DNA of 64,000 nt from Phytophthora colocasiae (Eukaryota > Oomycota > Peronosporomycetes > Peronosporales > Peronosporaceae). The translations under genes and the position numbers were made by a program. Numbering within the stretch: the first letter of the stretch is position 1; each line of letters starts with the position of its first letter. Positions 35,509 to 45,036 of the stretch are shown here, piece after piece. Under the pieces are notes generated by a model. It was not told the DNA's origin and did not search any database. It saw only the letters and a program-made list of their open reading frames with translations. Location: the NCBI GenBank assembly GCA_018806915.1, contig JAGKQI010000074.1, forward strand, positions 186,001 to 250,000. Reading direction: 5' to 3'.

Positions 35509-38096
35509 CCGGGTGTCGCCTGGAATCATGTTTTCGACGAGAAAAATCCAATTCGACGTCGTGCCAACCACCCGAGCAGGACCGCGCCATCGAACGCTCA
35601 ATTTCGTTCGTGTACTGGTCCAGACGTCGGCGTACAACACGAAATCGCCTATAGCGAACTGCGCCATCTTGGCACCATCCTTGGCGTCCTTGGATTTCTG
35701 ACCGCGCTCGCGCGTTTTCGCGTTGGCTGTCGCCACCGCTTTGTGCATGGCGTCGAGAGCTGTTTGTAGCTCGCTGAAGTAAACCCGCTGAACTGAGCAA
35801 ATCTGCTCCAACGTTGAAAATTCGACTGGGCCTGGCACTGCAATTGCATCCAACGGGTTCAGCGCTGGCAACCCGGTCATCGCTGTGACTGGAGCCGGAC
35901 CCCCTAGGGCTGGTGACGGAGAGTTGTTGAGCGCCAATTGGACACCTTCGCAATACGCGGCCAGTCCGCGGCGGACATACGCCACTCCGATAGCAGCGCC
36001 CGAAAACACCGGAGAGTATCTCTCATGACTACTTCAACTGTGCCATTGGCCCAAGGTGATCTCGCCGTTGTAAAATGATGATGTGCGCCAAGACCGTGTT
36101 GCAGGGATTTGATCACTTCATTCTTGAAGTGCGTACTTTGATCACTGACCCACGAGTAGCAAATCCCGAAGCGAACCAATCCATCAGGGCCTCGTAAGTA
36201 ACATCCGCTGTTGCTTCGGAGCAGGGAAACAACCACACGAACTTGGACGCATCGTCCTTGAGTACGAGAATGTAGAGCTCACCAGTCGTAGCCGGACTCA
36301 TGTACAGAAAATCCCAATGGAGCAACTCATTGGGTTTCTCAGCATGCAATGCCTCGCCTAGGGATCTTGGTGCTGGCGGACCGCTGCTCGTACTGGCGCA
36401 GTGCAAACATTTGTGCACGAAATAGGTAACATCATCGTCGATACCCGACCAAACAAATCTTTTTGTCAGCTCCTGCCGAGTCGTTTGCAGCCCACAGTGA
36501 CCTGCCGCCCCAAAGTGACCCAGTATACATAGGCGCATCTGCAACTGTCCTGCGTCCTGCGGAATCCACATGGCACCCTTGTCATTTCGTAACACCCCGT
36601 CTTCTGCAACCGTCGACAACTTGATGTCTGCTGGCATCCCAGCGGTCGAGATTGCGGCTTTCTGCACGTCGACGATCTCTGCTATGGTAGGCCACTCGAA
36701 TCCTGGGTCGAGTTGTGGCGACAATGCAATAGGGACTTGACGAATAGCGCAAATGGCCGCTGCACTACACCCCCATCTAGACAAGAGATCAGCCCATACG
36801 TTGGCCTCTCCACTAATGTCATGAATGTCATAATCATAGGCCATGAGCAGTAAAGCCCATCGCTCCAATTTATCCGCCGTATACTTGGGTACCGAGGACA
36901 TCACACTTGAAGGACTGAAGATAAATTTCAAGTTCCGGTGGTCCGTATACAGTGCGAATCCTCCAGGTCGATGCAGTAAATAGTCGGTACGACGACAAGT
37001 CTCCACAATCGCAAACGCCTCCTTTTCCACTATGGTCCAGCGCCCCGCGGCGCCTGAAAATGTTCCACTGAGGAACATGAGAGGCTCGTGGTGTTGCTCT
37101 GTAAGATCTCGGGTCAAATGATCGTGTGGTACTTGAGTAACAACTGCACCCCAATGCAGTTCGGAGGCGTCAGCAAAGACGCACAATCGCTTGGAAACAT
37201 CTGGGTGCGCTAACTGAACGGCACGACTTAGGGCCGCTTTGCACTCGTTTAAGCATGTCTGGTGCGTGGTGCTCCACCCCACATCCGAGAGTCTGACTTT
37301 GGCGACAGCACGACGCGTACGGCCTCCGGCGTGCGTATACGTTAGTTTCATCAAATCCACTAGTGGCTGCACCAGTTTGTTAAACCCCGGAATCGACTGC
37401 CTCATCCAGTTCAGGGCGCAGACGAATTGCTGAAGATCTTTGCCTGTTGCTGGAATGGGGAGAGCCTGCAAAGCCGCGATACGCTCAGGATCGTGTTTCA
37501 CACCGGCACGGGAAATAATGCGTCCACACCAGCGAGCTTCGACCAGGAAAAAAGAGCACTTGCGCGGGTTCAGCTTCAAACCCTTGACCTTACATACCTT
37601 GAGAACTCCCTTCAGCAGAGTGAAAAGGCCGTCCTCCGTAGAATGGTAACCCAACAGATCGTCTAGCCATATCAACAATCCCTTGTACCGATATTCCGCA
37701 AACATTTCCTGTACCGTTGCCTGGCAGTACGCGACGCTGTCGGTCCCGCCCATCAATACCCGAGTAGGCGTAAACACCGCCATGTCTGTCAAGAAACAGC
37801 TCCTGGCTGTTCAACGACAATAAGAACTGCCAGTAGCCCTTGAAAAAGTCCAAGAGGAAATAAAACTCCGAGTCAAGCAAGTAGTCCAAAATGACTTGGA
37901 GCATCGGCATCGGCCATAAGATTCTCACTGTCTGCGCGTTGACGGCCCGGACATCCACGGTCATTCGGAAAGGATCTAGTCCGGTCTTGTTCACAATGAG
38001 AGGAGGTGAAGCCCACTTGCTCCGCGGATTCCGGTAGCACAAGCCGGCCGCCACTATTTCTTCCACATGCCGGCGCATGAAGTCCCGGTGCTGTGG
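35509..38096 (-). pseudogene. pol of the old Gypsy (RT, RNase H, integrase), frameshifted and 5'-truncated
   Basis: Reverse transcriptase begins near 38096 (MRRHVEEIVAAGLCYRN, then FFKGYWQF) and includes WLDDLLGYH. RNase H shows YTDHRNLKFIF. The integrase has a zinc finger (CLHCAS), then LLHWDFLY, WVSDQSTHFKN and ANGTVEVV as the DDE core. At least three frameshifts (about 37760, 36200, 35960) separate these parts. It is 30-40 percent similar by eye to the young Gypsy and belongs to the same broad clade. Confidence 0.88.
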
Positions 38097-38100
38097 AGGG

Positions 38101-38550
38101 TGTAATGGGTCTACCTAGACCTATTAGGTGGCGTACACGTGCGCTTACGTGTATGAGGAAGCGTGCAATTAGAATAGACTTAATTTAAGTATACTTATTT
38201 AAATAAGTATAATTAAATCAAATATAACTAAATTAAACTGCAAAATACCGTATGTTATTGAATTTGGCATAAGCCAATTATGGACCTCCTAAAACTGTTT
38301 GTTATCTATTTCTAAAGGGTCTGCCAACGTGTGGTTGGCAGAAACTCTGCTCAGTGATTGGTAGAAATCCGTTACTTTCTACCAATAATATGCACAAATG
38401 CACACGAACCACCCAATAATGTGGTTCGCCCATGTATCCTTTGGTGTGTACAGCACACCAAGGTCTGAGGCCCATTTCCAACCTCTAACAGTTATCCTAA
38501 CTGTTAGAGTTACAAGTGGTACTACCACTTGTACGTGTAACCCCGTTACA
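38101..38550 (-). repeat. 3' LTR of the hairpin-rich Gypsy
   Basis: 450 bp with TGTAA/TTACA ends, immediately preceded on the minus strand by a polypurine tract. It contains hairpins such as ctctaacagtta/taactgttagag (38483-38509) and attggtagaaa/tttctaccaat (38357-38386). Confidence 0.85.
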
Positions 38551-38562
38551 CCATCCCCCCGT
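38551..38562 (-). promoter_or_regulatory. Polypurine tract of the hairpin-rich Gypsy
   Basis: The minus strand reads aacggggggatgg directly before the LTR start TGTAACG. It fixes the element's orientation as minus, and so shows that the plus-strand ORF beside it is antisense. Confidence 0.78.
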
Positions 38563-38651
38563 TAAGATTCGACGTATCGGTCTCGATACGTCAATCAACA
38601 GAACTTGACAAGACCGTCAAGTTCCCAAGAGAAATCCGAGTTCACTTCGCA

Positions 38652-40196
38652 ATGGACTCGCCAACGCCCACGTCTCTGTCCGCTTCTGCGGATGCGCAAG
38701 CCTCTCCTGCTGCTTCTGCAGCAGGAACAACAACCTCAGCAGTGCCCACTAGCACTGCCGCTTCCAGCGGTTCGACAGAGAAGCTCTCTGTCACTGAGTA
38801 CCATGCTCTCCATAAGGAGAAGCACGAGAAGAAGAAGTCTTCTTCTCTAGCAGAGATTAAGAATCCTGCTGTCCCTCTCGAAGAACTCTTTGGAGAGGAC
38901 TACGAAGACATCCTCGACTACGACGAGGATGTCGAGGAGGGGGAGGTTGATGTCAAGGCTCCCGCTCCCGTGTCTTCGTCCGAAGACACGTCAGACCCAC
39001 CCGTGGGATCTCGACGACCTCGTGTTGAGGCCTCGGACGCTTCAAGCTCGAAGCGTCCGCGCAGTGATGATGAAGCATCCCCCATGTCGAGGGCGCTCAC
39101 TGCACCGCGCACTGATCCGCCAGTGCGCACGCCATGGATGCCTACTGAGGCGGAGATCCATGACCGGTTCGGTGCTAGTTCACCACCGAAACCGATACTG
39201 TTGTACTCATGCAACAGTATCAACGACGACGACGTCGCCGCTAAGGCTGTCTTTGGGTCCGAGACTCAAAGACGCGACTACTATATCGGGCTCTTCCACG
39301 AGCTCCGATACTATGCAGCGAAGAAGACTTCGCGCAAGGGCAAAGTGCCAGAGTGGCAGGCACTTTGTCAGTCGTGGAACGCCTTTGTTGAAAACTTCAA
39401 CAAAGGCCCCAAGGCATATCGCGAGCGCGTTGCTGCGGCTCGCGATCGCTACTACACTTACACTACGCGTGGTAAGTGTGAACGCCTCCATGATCAGTCC
39501 ATGGAAGCGGGGATCCCATGTGCAGATCCCTTCGGCACACCCTGCCCGTGTTGCCAACCCTTGGCAACACGTCTCTCAGAAAGTGATCTTCTGGGGTACA
39601 CGGTTGTCCGTGTACTCGATCACATCAAGGGGCTTCGTGGTCGTCTCGAGCCACGCGGAGCTCCGAGTGCTGTGGCTGACCGCAGCACTCCTCGTGCAGG
39701 GTTTACCCCTGCATGTTATGGCGGGCTTCGTACGCCCTCACCATTTCCGGAACGTCCTCCATCAGGACGTTCCGCGGCTCCCATGTATCTCGATGGGGAG
39801 GAAATCATCTCCAACGAATACGAAAACGAACCCCTTGAGAGTTCGTTCTCTTATGACCCACGATCCGCTCAACAATCCAGCGGATCGCTCCACGCGCGTC
39901 GCGCAACGGCGGCGGAGGGGGCGGGAACACTCCCTCCGTATGGTCACCGCTATGACCATGACGATCGTGCCCTGCACGATCGAGTTGCTGCGCTGGAGCA
40001 GTCACAGAGCGCTGAGATAGCGGCTCTGAAGCAGGAGGTTCGTGTCCTCCGTGCTGAGGTCTGTGAGGCAGCTCAGACTGCTTCGAACCTCTCGTCCGGT
40101 CTCGGGACGAGAGTAAACCGGTTGGTCGACCGTGTCGACGGTCTTGAGAAGGCCTTCCAGGCCTCTCGCACTCCTCAGTCGGACTACCAACCCTAG
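38652..40196 (+). CDS. Antisense ORF of the hairpin-rich Gypsy: acidic, coiled-coil protein
   Basis: A 514-aa frame with a true ATG, lying between pol and the 3' LTR in opposite orientation and overlapping the last 392 bp of pol. The N-terminus is Ser/Ala/Thr-rich and is followed by a very acidic segment (YEDILDYDEDVEEGEVDV). The middle has a globular-looking part (LFHELRYYAAKKT, WNAFVENFNKG, CADPFGTPCPCC). The C-terminus is a leucine-zipper coiled coil (DRVAALEQSQSAEIAALKQE). It looks like real protein rather than a pol shadow. It could be a gag-like protein or a regulatory product comparable to the antisense ORFs of plant Gypsy elements such as Grande. Function is unknown. Confidence 0.65.
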   Translation: MDSPTPTSLSASADAQASPAASAAGTTTSAVPTSTAASSGSTEKLSVTEYHALHKEKHEKKKSSSLAEIKNPAVPLEELFGEDYEDILDYDEDVEEGEVDVKAPAPVSSSEDTSDPPVGSRRPRVEASDASSSKRPRSDDEASPMSRALTAPRTDPPVRTPWMPTEAEIHDRFGASSPPKPILLYSCNSINDDDVAAKAVFGSETQRRDYYIGLFHELRYYAAKKTSRKGKVPEWQALCQSWNAFVENFNKGPKAYRERVAAARDRYYTYTTRGKCERLHDQSMEAGIPCADPFGTPCPCCQPLATRLSESDLLGYTVVRVLDHIKGLRGRLEPRGAPSAVADRSTPRAGFTPACYGGLRTPSPFPERPPSGRSAAPMYLDGEEIISNEYENEPLESSFSYDPRSAQQSSGSLHARRATAAEGAGTLPPYGHRYDHDDRALHDRVAALEQSQSAEIAALKQEVRVLRAEVCEAAQTASNLSSGLGTRVNRLVDRVDGLEKAFQASRTPQSDYQP

Positions 40197-42966
40197 GTAG
40201 TCCGTGCTGCACGTACGGCTTCAACCGCCCGACGTAGAAGGTCGGGTGGAGCCTCATGCTGGACGGTATGTCCAGCCGGTACGCGTTACCATGCCGTTCA
40301 AGTACTTTGAACGGCCCAATGAATCTTGGAGCAAGTTTGCTTGCTCCAAAGTCAGACACTGCATGTCTAGGTAGGTTTTGTGTAGCTAACAAAACTAATG
40401 AACCCTTTTCGAATTCATTTGTGTTGCCTCTACCAACAGTATCAGCGTTCAGCTTCTGTCGATCGACAGAAGCTGCGATAGCATCCTGGACAAACCGTAT
40501 GACGGCTTGTCTTCGCTGGACAAAGTCTAGCGCACCCGAGCTGAATCCTTTCAGCTTGTCGCCCTTGTCAGCAGCAGGCCCTGCCTGCTCGCTATCATCT
40601 CTCATGTCTGTGCCCGGCACAGACATCGCGCGCTCGTTCCTGCTCGAACGAGACGTCGCACGCGTCACCGCAGCTGATAGTGTGCTGCTATCAGTTGCAT
40701 TCTGCGGTTGTTCGGACGCAACCGTAGATCCTCCCCCACTTAAGGAGGAAGCTACCCCGCCGAGCATGCTCGGCAATCGTGGATGCCTCATGGCGTTCAC
40801 GTAGAACGGTGTATGCCCTGTCGAGGCATGCACCGAGTTGTTGATGACAAACTCTGCCATCGGCAAGCACTCGCTCCAATGCGGAAACGAGTGAGCGTAG
40901 CTCTTCAACGTGTCACCCAGTACACGGTTGACACTTTCGGTCTGTCCGTCCGTCTGCGGATGATCCGCAGTCGACATTAATAGCTGTGAACCAAGAAGTG
41001 TAAACACTTCTTGCCAGAACCGCGCTGTGAAGCGTGGATCACGGTCCGACACAATGTCGAGCGGCATGCCATGGTGTTTGAACACCATGTCAACAAACAG
41101 TCGCGCAGTCTGCGCGGCTGTAACAGTAGCCGGGACGGCAGCAAGATGAACCATCTTGCTGAATCGGTCCACAAAGACAACGATGCCCGTCCTCCGCTTG
41201 CTGTCAGGCGGAAGACCAAAGACAAAGTCCATGGACATGGACTGCCAACACTCCGACGGAGTCGGTAGTGATTGAAGAGGAGCCTGCGAGAACTGCGCCG
41301 GCTTCACGCGTTGACAAACCTCGCAAGCACGTACGTACTTGCGCACCCACTTGTACTGGTGGTGCCAGTAGAAGTCACGCGTGAGAAGAGTGTATGTCTT
41401 CTCACGACCCGGATGCCCTGCCGTGGGGGCATCGTGATACTCGAACATGATCCTCAACCGGAGGTCATGATCATTCGGAACGACAATGCGATCCGCATTG
41501 TCGTCTACTGCACTGTACAACAGTAGGCCTTCGTGTACACGATAGCGGTGTACTCGAGCTCGAAGATGAGGGGTTAGCTTCCGACGTGCCACGTCGGAAG
41601 GTGCTGCGAGGAACTCCAGCAGCCCCTTCGCGTCTGCATCCCTTGCATACGCGTTCTTCACGTCGTCAATCAACGTTGACGACGGCACACTTGTCCTCAC
41701 GACGCCAACAGCGTTGGCGTCGACTGTCTCCGCGTAGTCAGGTCGACGCGATAACGCGTCGGTCACTACATTGAGTCTCCCGGGTTTGTACTCCACCAGG
41801 AAGTTGTACTCCGCGAAGAAGGACAACCATCTCGCCATACGTTGCGAGATGTGCGGCGACTTAATCGCCGTACGCAATGATGCGTGGTCTGTATAGACCA
41901 CGAACGGTCTACTCCCAAGTAGATACACTCGGAACTTTGCGAGTGCATACTTCATGGCAAGGAGCTCCTTGTCATGTACGGGATAGTTACGCTCAGCTGG
42001 CTTCAGCTGACGCGATTGATAGTAGACTACACGATCACGCCCTTCGTGATCGTGTTGCATCAATGCACATCCGATTGCAAAGTCGGATGCATCGCACACT
42101 ACGTGGAATGGACGATCTTGGTCCGCCACGGCCAAGATCGGCGCTTCAGTCAAGCCCTGCTTGACTGCACCGAATGCCTCCTCGCACTCGGTCGTCCAAA
42201 TCCACTCAGCTTCTTTCTGAAGAAGCTGTGACAACGGGCGAATCTTGCCCGCATAGTTGTCCACGTACTTGCACAAGTACGTGGCAAGCCCAAGGAACTG
42301 CCTCAGTCCCTTCACATTGGATGGCGTGGGCCATTCATTGATCACTCTGACCTTCTCTGGGTCAGGGCGCACGCCGTCTTTCCCCACGAGACACCCCAGC
42401 ACGGGTATCTCGCTCGCCCCGAAGATACACTTCTTCAGGTTCGCATAGAGCTTATGTTTCCTCATAAGCTCTAGCAGCTTCCGGAGATGCACCTTGTGCA
42501 TCTCAATGTCCGTCTTCCCGTTCACAGCCCGGCTGTGGACGAACACGTCGTCGAAGTAGCTCGGTGCGAAGTCGCGCAATAGATGTGTCACGCATCTATT
42601 GAACGTCGCAGGGGCGTTCTTAAGCCCCTGTGGCATGACGAGCCACTCCCAAAGCATACCGCTTGGAGTGCTTACCGCTGTGAGAGGGATGTCCCTCTCA
42701 CGCATGAGGATCTGATAGAATCCATCACGCAGATCTAGAGCACTGAAGATAGTGCTCAAGGCCATCGAATCGATGATAACATCTTTTCGCGGTATCGGCG
42801 TCTGCGCGGGTATCGTCGCATCGTTCAACTTGTTGTACGCATGAACGATGCGCCAGCCGCCCTGTGGTTTCTTAACACAGAACGTTGGGGCACTGTGCGG
42901 GGACTTTGACTCCCGCACTTGACCTGCAAGACGACGACTTTCAAAGAAGTCGTCGATCGCTTGCAC
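39805..42966 (-). CDS. pol of the hairpin-rich Gypsy (RT, RNase H, integrase, partial chromodomain)
   Basis: An intact 1,053-codon frame without its own ATG; a stop at 42979-42981 cuts it from protease and gag. Reverse transcriptase starts at once (CVKKPQGGWRIVHAYNKLND) with SYFDDVFVHS as active site. RNase H has YTDHASLRTAI. The integrase zinc finger is H-H-C-C (EYHDAPTAGHPG, CEVCQRVKP). The DDE core is MDFVFGLPPDSKR, VSDRDPRFT and DGQTESVNRVL. The C-terminus reaches a proline run and a chromodomain beginning (WIVERIVGHKR, RFRIRWR), then stops. The enzyme motifs are undamaged although the element is truncated. Confidence 0.92.
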   Translation of the reverse strand: MQAIDDFFESRRLAGQVRESKSPHSAPTFCVKKPQGGWRIVHAYNKLNDATIPAQTPIPRKDVIIDSMALSTIFSALDLRDGFYQILMRERDIPLTAVSTPSGMLWEWLVMPQGLKNAPATFNRCVTHLLRDFAPSYFDDVFVHSRAVNGKTDIEMHKVHLRKLLELMRKHKLYANLKKCIFGASEIPVLGCLVGKDGVRPDPEKVRVINEWPTPSNVKGLRQFLGLATYLCKYVDNYAGKIRPLSQLLQKEAEWIWTTECEEAFGAVKQGLTEAPILAVADQDRPFHVVCDASDFAIGCALMQHDHEGRDRVVYYQSRQLKPAERNYPVHDKELLAMKYALAKFRVYLLGSRPFVVYTDHASLRTAIKSPHISQRMARWLSFFAEYNFLVEYKPGRLNVVTDALSRRPDYAETVDANAVGVVRTSVPSSTLIDDVKNAYARDADAKGLLEFLAAPSDVARRKLTPHLRARVHRYRVHEGLLLYSAVDDNADRIVVPNDHDLRLRIMFEYHDAPTAGHPGREKTYTLLTRDFYWHHQYKWVRKYVRACEVCQRVKPAQFSQAPLQSLPTPSECWQSMSMDFVFGLPPDSKRRTGIVVFVDRFSKMVHLAAVPATVTAAQTARLFVDMVFKHHGMPLDIVSDRDPRFTARFWQEVFTLLGSQLLMSTADHPQTDGQTESVNRVLGDTLKSYAHSFPHWSECLPMAEFVINNSVHASTGHTPFYVNAMRHPRLPSMLGGVASSLSGGGSTVASEQPQNATDSSTLSAAVTRATSRSSRNERAMSVPGTDMRDDSEQAGPAADKGDKLKGFSSGALDFVQRRQAVIRFVQDAIAASVDRQKLNADTVGRGNTNEFEKGSLVLLATQNLPRHAVSDFGASKLAPRFIGPFKVLERHGNAYRLDIPSSMRLHPTFYVGRLKPYVQHGLPRVGSPTEECERPGRPSQDRRHGRPTGLLSSRDRTRGSKQSELPHRPQHGGHEPPASEPLSQRSVTAPAQQLDRAGHDRHGHSGDHTEGVFPPPPPPLRDARGAIRWIVERIVGHKRTNSQGVRFRIRWR

Positions 42967-43211
42967 TTGTTCACGGCTTCAAGCGATTGCATGTACTGTA
43001 CTTGTCGATGAGTCAGGGTCTTGTACAGTCATTTTTAGCAAGTCTAGTGCTAGTGTAAGACAGAGTTAGTATTTATTGAACCTTGGAACTACACGACTTG
43101 TATCACCACAAGGCTCTAGGTGATGAACGTGCTGTCCGCTGGGTTAAAAACAATCAGGCATGGTTTTTTTGTGTACGGCATAAACTCAGTGGCAAGTGAA
43201 GCTGAGATCCC

Positions 43212-44441
43212 TTAGCACAGCACGTTGCTCGGATCGCCCTTGCATTGACCGTTGTTCGTTGCGTTCACTGCCACATTTTTGAACTCCCAGTTCGACACCA
43301 CGTCTGGGTTTACCACAATGTCGTAAAGGTTCGTGGCGGATCCGGACAGACCGTCGATCTTGATGTTAGTGATGTTGACGAGACTGGTGGGGATGCCAGA
43401 GTACCCTCCCTTGGTTTTGTTGTAGTCTGAGTGCATGACAATGGCGTTCTTGACGTTGACGAGCTTGTTGTCGATGTATGAAGCATCCGTCACGAGCCCC
43501 TTCAGTCCAATGATGGTCTTGATACGAATGCCATTATCGCTGTTCACGATCGTGTTCCCTTTCACCAAAAGGCCTGCCACCGTTGTCGACGAGTCTTGCT
43601 TGTCTCCAACAAGCGATCCGATGGAGATACCGTGACCACCGCTGCAGTAGTTGTTGCTGAAGATGGTGTTGGTGCTAGACTGCATGGCGAGACAGTCATC
43701 CTGGTTGTAAATGCGGTTACCAGTGATAGTGAAGTGGTCGTTCTTGCTCAGATTAAAGCCGTCTGTGTTCTTGGCCACACCATTTCCAGCCGTGGAATTC
43801 AGCGTGAGGCCCGTGATCGTTGTGTAGTTCGAGTTACCGACGCTGAAGGTGCGGTAAGGTACATTGACAAGGTTGAAGCCCGAGAGCGTCGAGTTGACGA
43901 CTCGGTTCAACTTGAAAAATACAGGTTTAGTGACGTTCTGGCCCTGAGGCCAATACCAGGATCCTTGACCGTCCAGCGTACCGGGGCCAGTGACGGAGAG
44001 GTTGGTCCCCTAGAGCTTCAGAAGCGGACCGTCCCAAAGCTACAATAAAGAGCGTGAGTTAACGTTTGCAGATCTGAATAAATCTACTGAGAAGACGTAC
44101 CTTTTGACCGAACGTCGTGGTGCCTTGAAATTGGATCTGAGCACCACTCGTTACGTTGGACAGGTCAAGAGTTACACCAGCAGGAACGGAAAGCGAGTCA
44201 ACGACAATGCGACACTGCAGTGTGTGACGTTGGTGCCCTCAACGTAGTTTCCGGACAGCGTGCAGCCGTCGTCTTGCTGTACTTGGCCCGACTGGGTCGG
44301 CGTTGTGTCGTCCACTTGGCTGGCCGGGGACACCTGACCAATCTGACTTGCTTCGTACTGCTGGGTAATGTCGCTCTGGGTCACGTCGTCGAATCCATGG
44401 ACAGCGGCAACCAGCAGGGCGATGACAGCGAAGACCTTCAT
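43212..44441 (-). pseudogene. Polygalacturonase C pseudogene (frameshift and nonsense)
   Basis: Two-exon GH28 gene like PG A: ATG at 44441, exon 1 to 44101, a 61-nt intron (44100-44040), exon 2 to the stop at 43212. A signal peptide (MKVFAVIALLVAAVHG) and the Gln/Asp-rich spacer are present. A 1-nt shift near 44215 breaks exon 1, and exon 2 has an in-frame TAG near 44012 (LKL-stop-GTNL). Downstream, NTD, DD, GHG and RIK motifs remain, with SLVGD instead of SLGGD. The two lesions make it a probable pseudogene unless both are sequence errors. It is nearly identical to pseudogene B. Confidence 0.9.
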
Positions 44442-44480
44442 GCTTGAGACGGATGAGCTCTTGGTGTGTTCACTGCGAGG

Positions 44481-44496
44481 TGAATTGAAGAATGAG
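44481..44496 (-). promoter_or_regulatory. Inr/FPR-like core promoter of PG C
   Basis: The minus strand reads CTCATTCTTCAATTCA, 39 nt before the ATG. The spacing resembles PG A. Confidence 0.65.
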
Positions 44497-45033
44497 ACGG
44501 GTAGACTCGCTGAGAACGGACATGCCACCCCGACGTCCGAGGCGTAATGCAACAGCGTCGCTGTTGATCTTCTACGGGCATCGCTCGCTGGTTTGATTAC
44601 CATGGTACATGCATCTTCATACGCTCGACACAACGCCACTTGCCTATTTTCCACATAGCCAACAGCAAATCGCACCAAACTGGTGGCCTGGAAACACCTC
44701 AAAGCATGCAAATGAGTGCGGCGAAGGTTGTTTCTTGAAGTTGGGACTGTCTCAAACATCACCACGTCGTCTTGGTCAGAAGCAACCAGACGAAAAAGCT
44801 TTCGTTCGACCTTATTACTAAGATTGAGCTTTTTTCTTGAAGAAGTTCGTAAACGGTTCAAAACGAACGCAGAACTAAGTAGTTATTTGTTTGATGCAAA
44901 CACCTACTCAACAGTTCTCACTCTGGCCGTGGAATTCCATGCGCCTGAGAGTCATATGGGGGGCGCTGACTTTGCTATTGCTGCACGGCAAATCGTCTCG
45001 CCCCCGAGGCCGTAATACAGATTTGCTCTCGCC
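44497..45033. other. Intergenic upstream of PG C
   Basis: No convincing gene. Short open frames here lack recognisable domains. The right edge is the agt duplication of the Harbinger-like element. Confidence 0.5.
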
Positions 45034-45036
45034 AGT

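Larger units (their letters stand above)
29335..38100 (-). mobile_element. Old Gypsy-type LTR retrotransposon, decayed, interrupted by a younger Gypsy
   Basis: Minus-strand element whose parts flank the younger Gypsy: a 3' LTR remnant (29335-29428, beginning TGTTGACG on the minus strand), a polypurine tract (29429-29441), a chromodomain fragment (29448-29759), then pol (35509-38096). Joining the two flanks at the 5-bp duplication acctc restores the reading frame. The gag and 5' LTR are absent: at 38100 it meets another Gypsy LTR. Confidence 0.88.
38101..43028 (-). mobile_element. Truncated Gypsy element dense in short perfect inverted repeats, with antisense ORF
   Basis: On the minus strand: pol (42966-39805), then an oppositely oriented ORF (38652-40196, +), a polypurine tract (38562-38551) and a 450-bp 3' LTR (38550-38101; TGTAACG...CATTACA). 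Gag, protease and 5' LTR are missing; the right limit near 43028 is where polygalacturonase flank begins. A 5-bp flank gaggg precedes the LTR but is not found at the right, so the right end was lost after insertion. Throughout, perfect 7-12 bp inverted repeats with loops of 1-9 nt recur roughly every 40-60 bp. Confidence 0.88.

Noticed and set aside
38890..40020. 376-codon plus-strand Arg/Ser/His-rich frame
   Set aside because: It is another frame of the same strand as the acidic coiled-coil ORF and lacks protein-like features.
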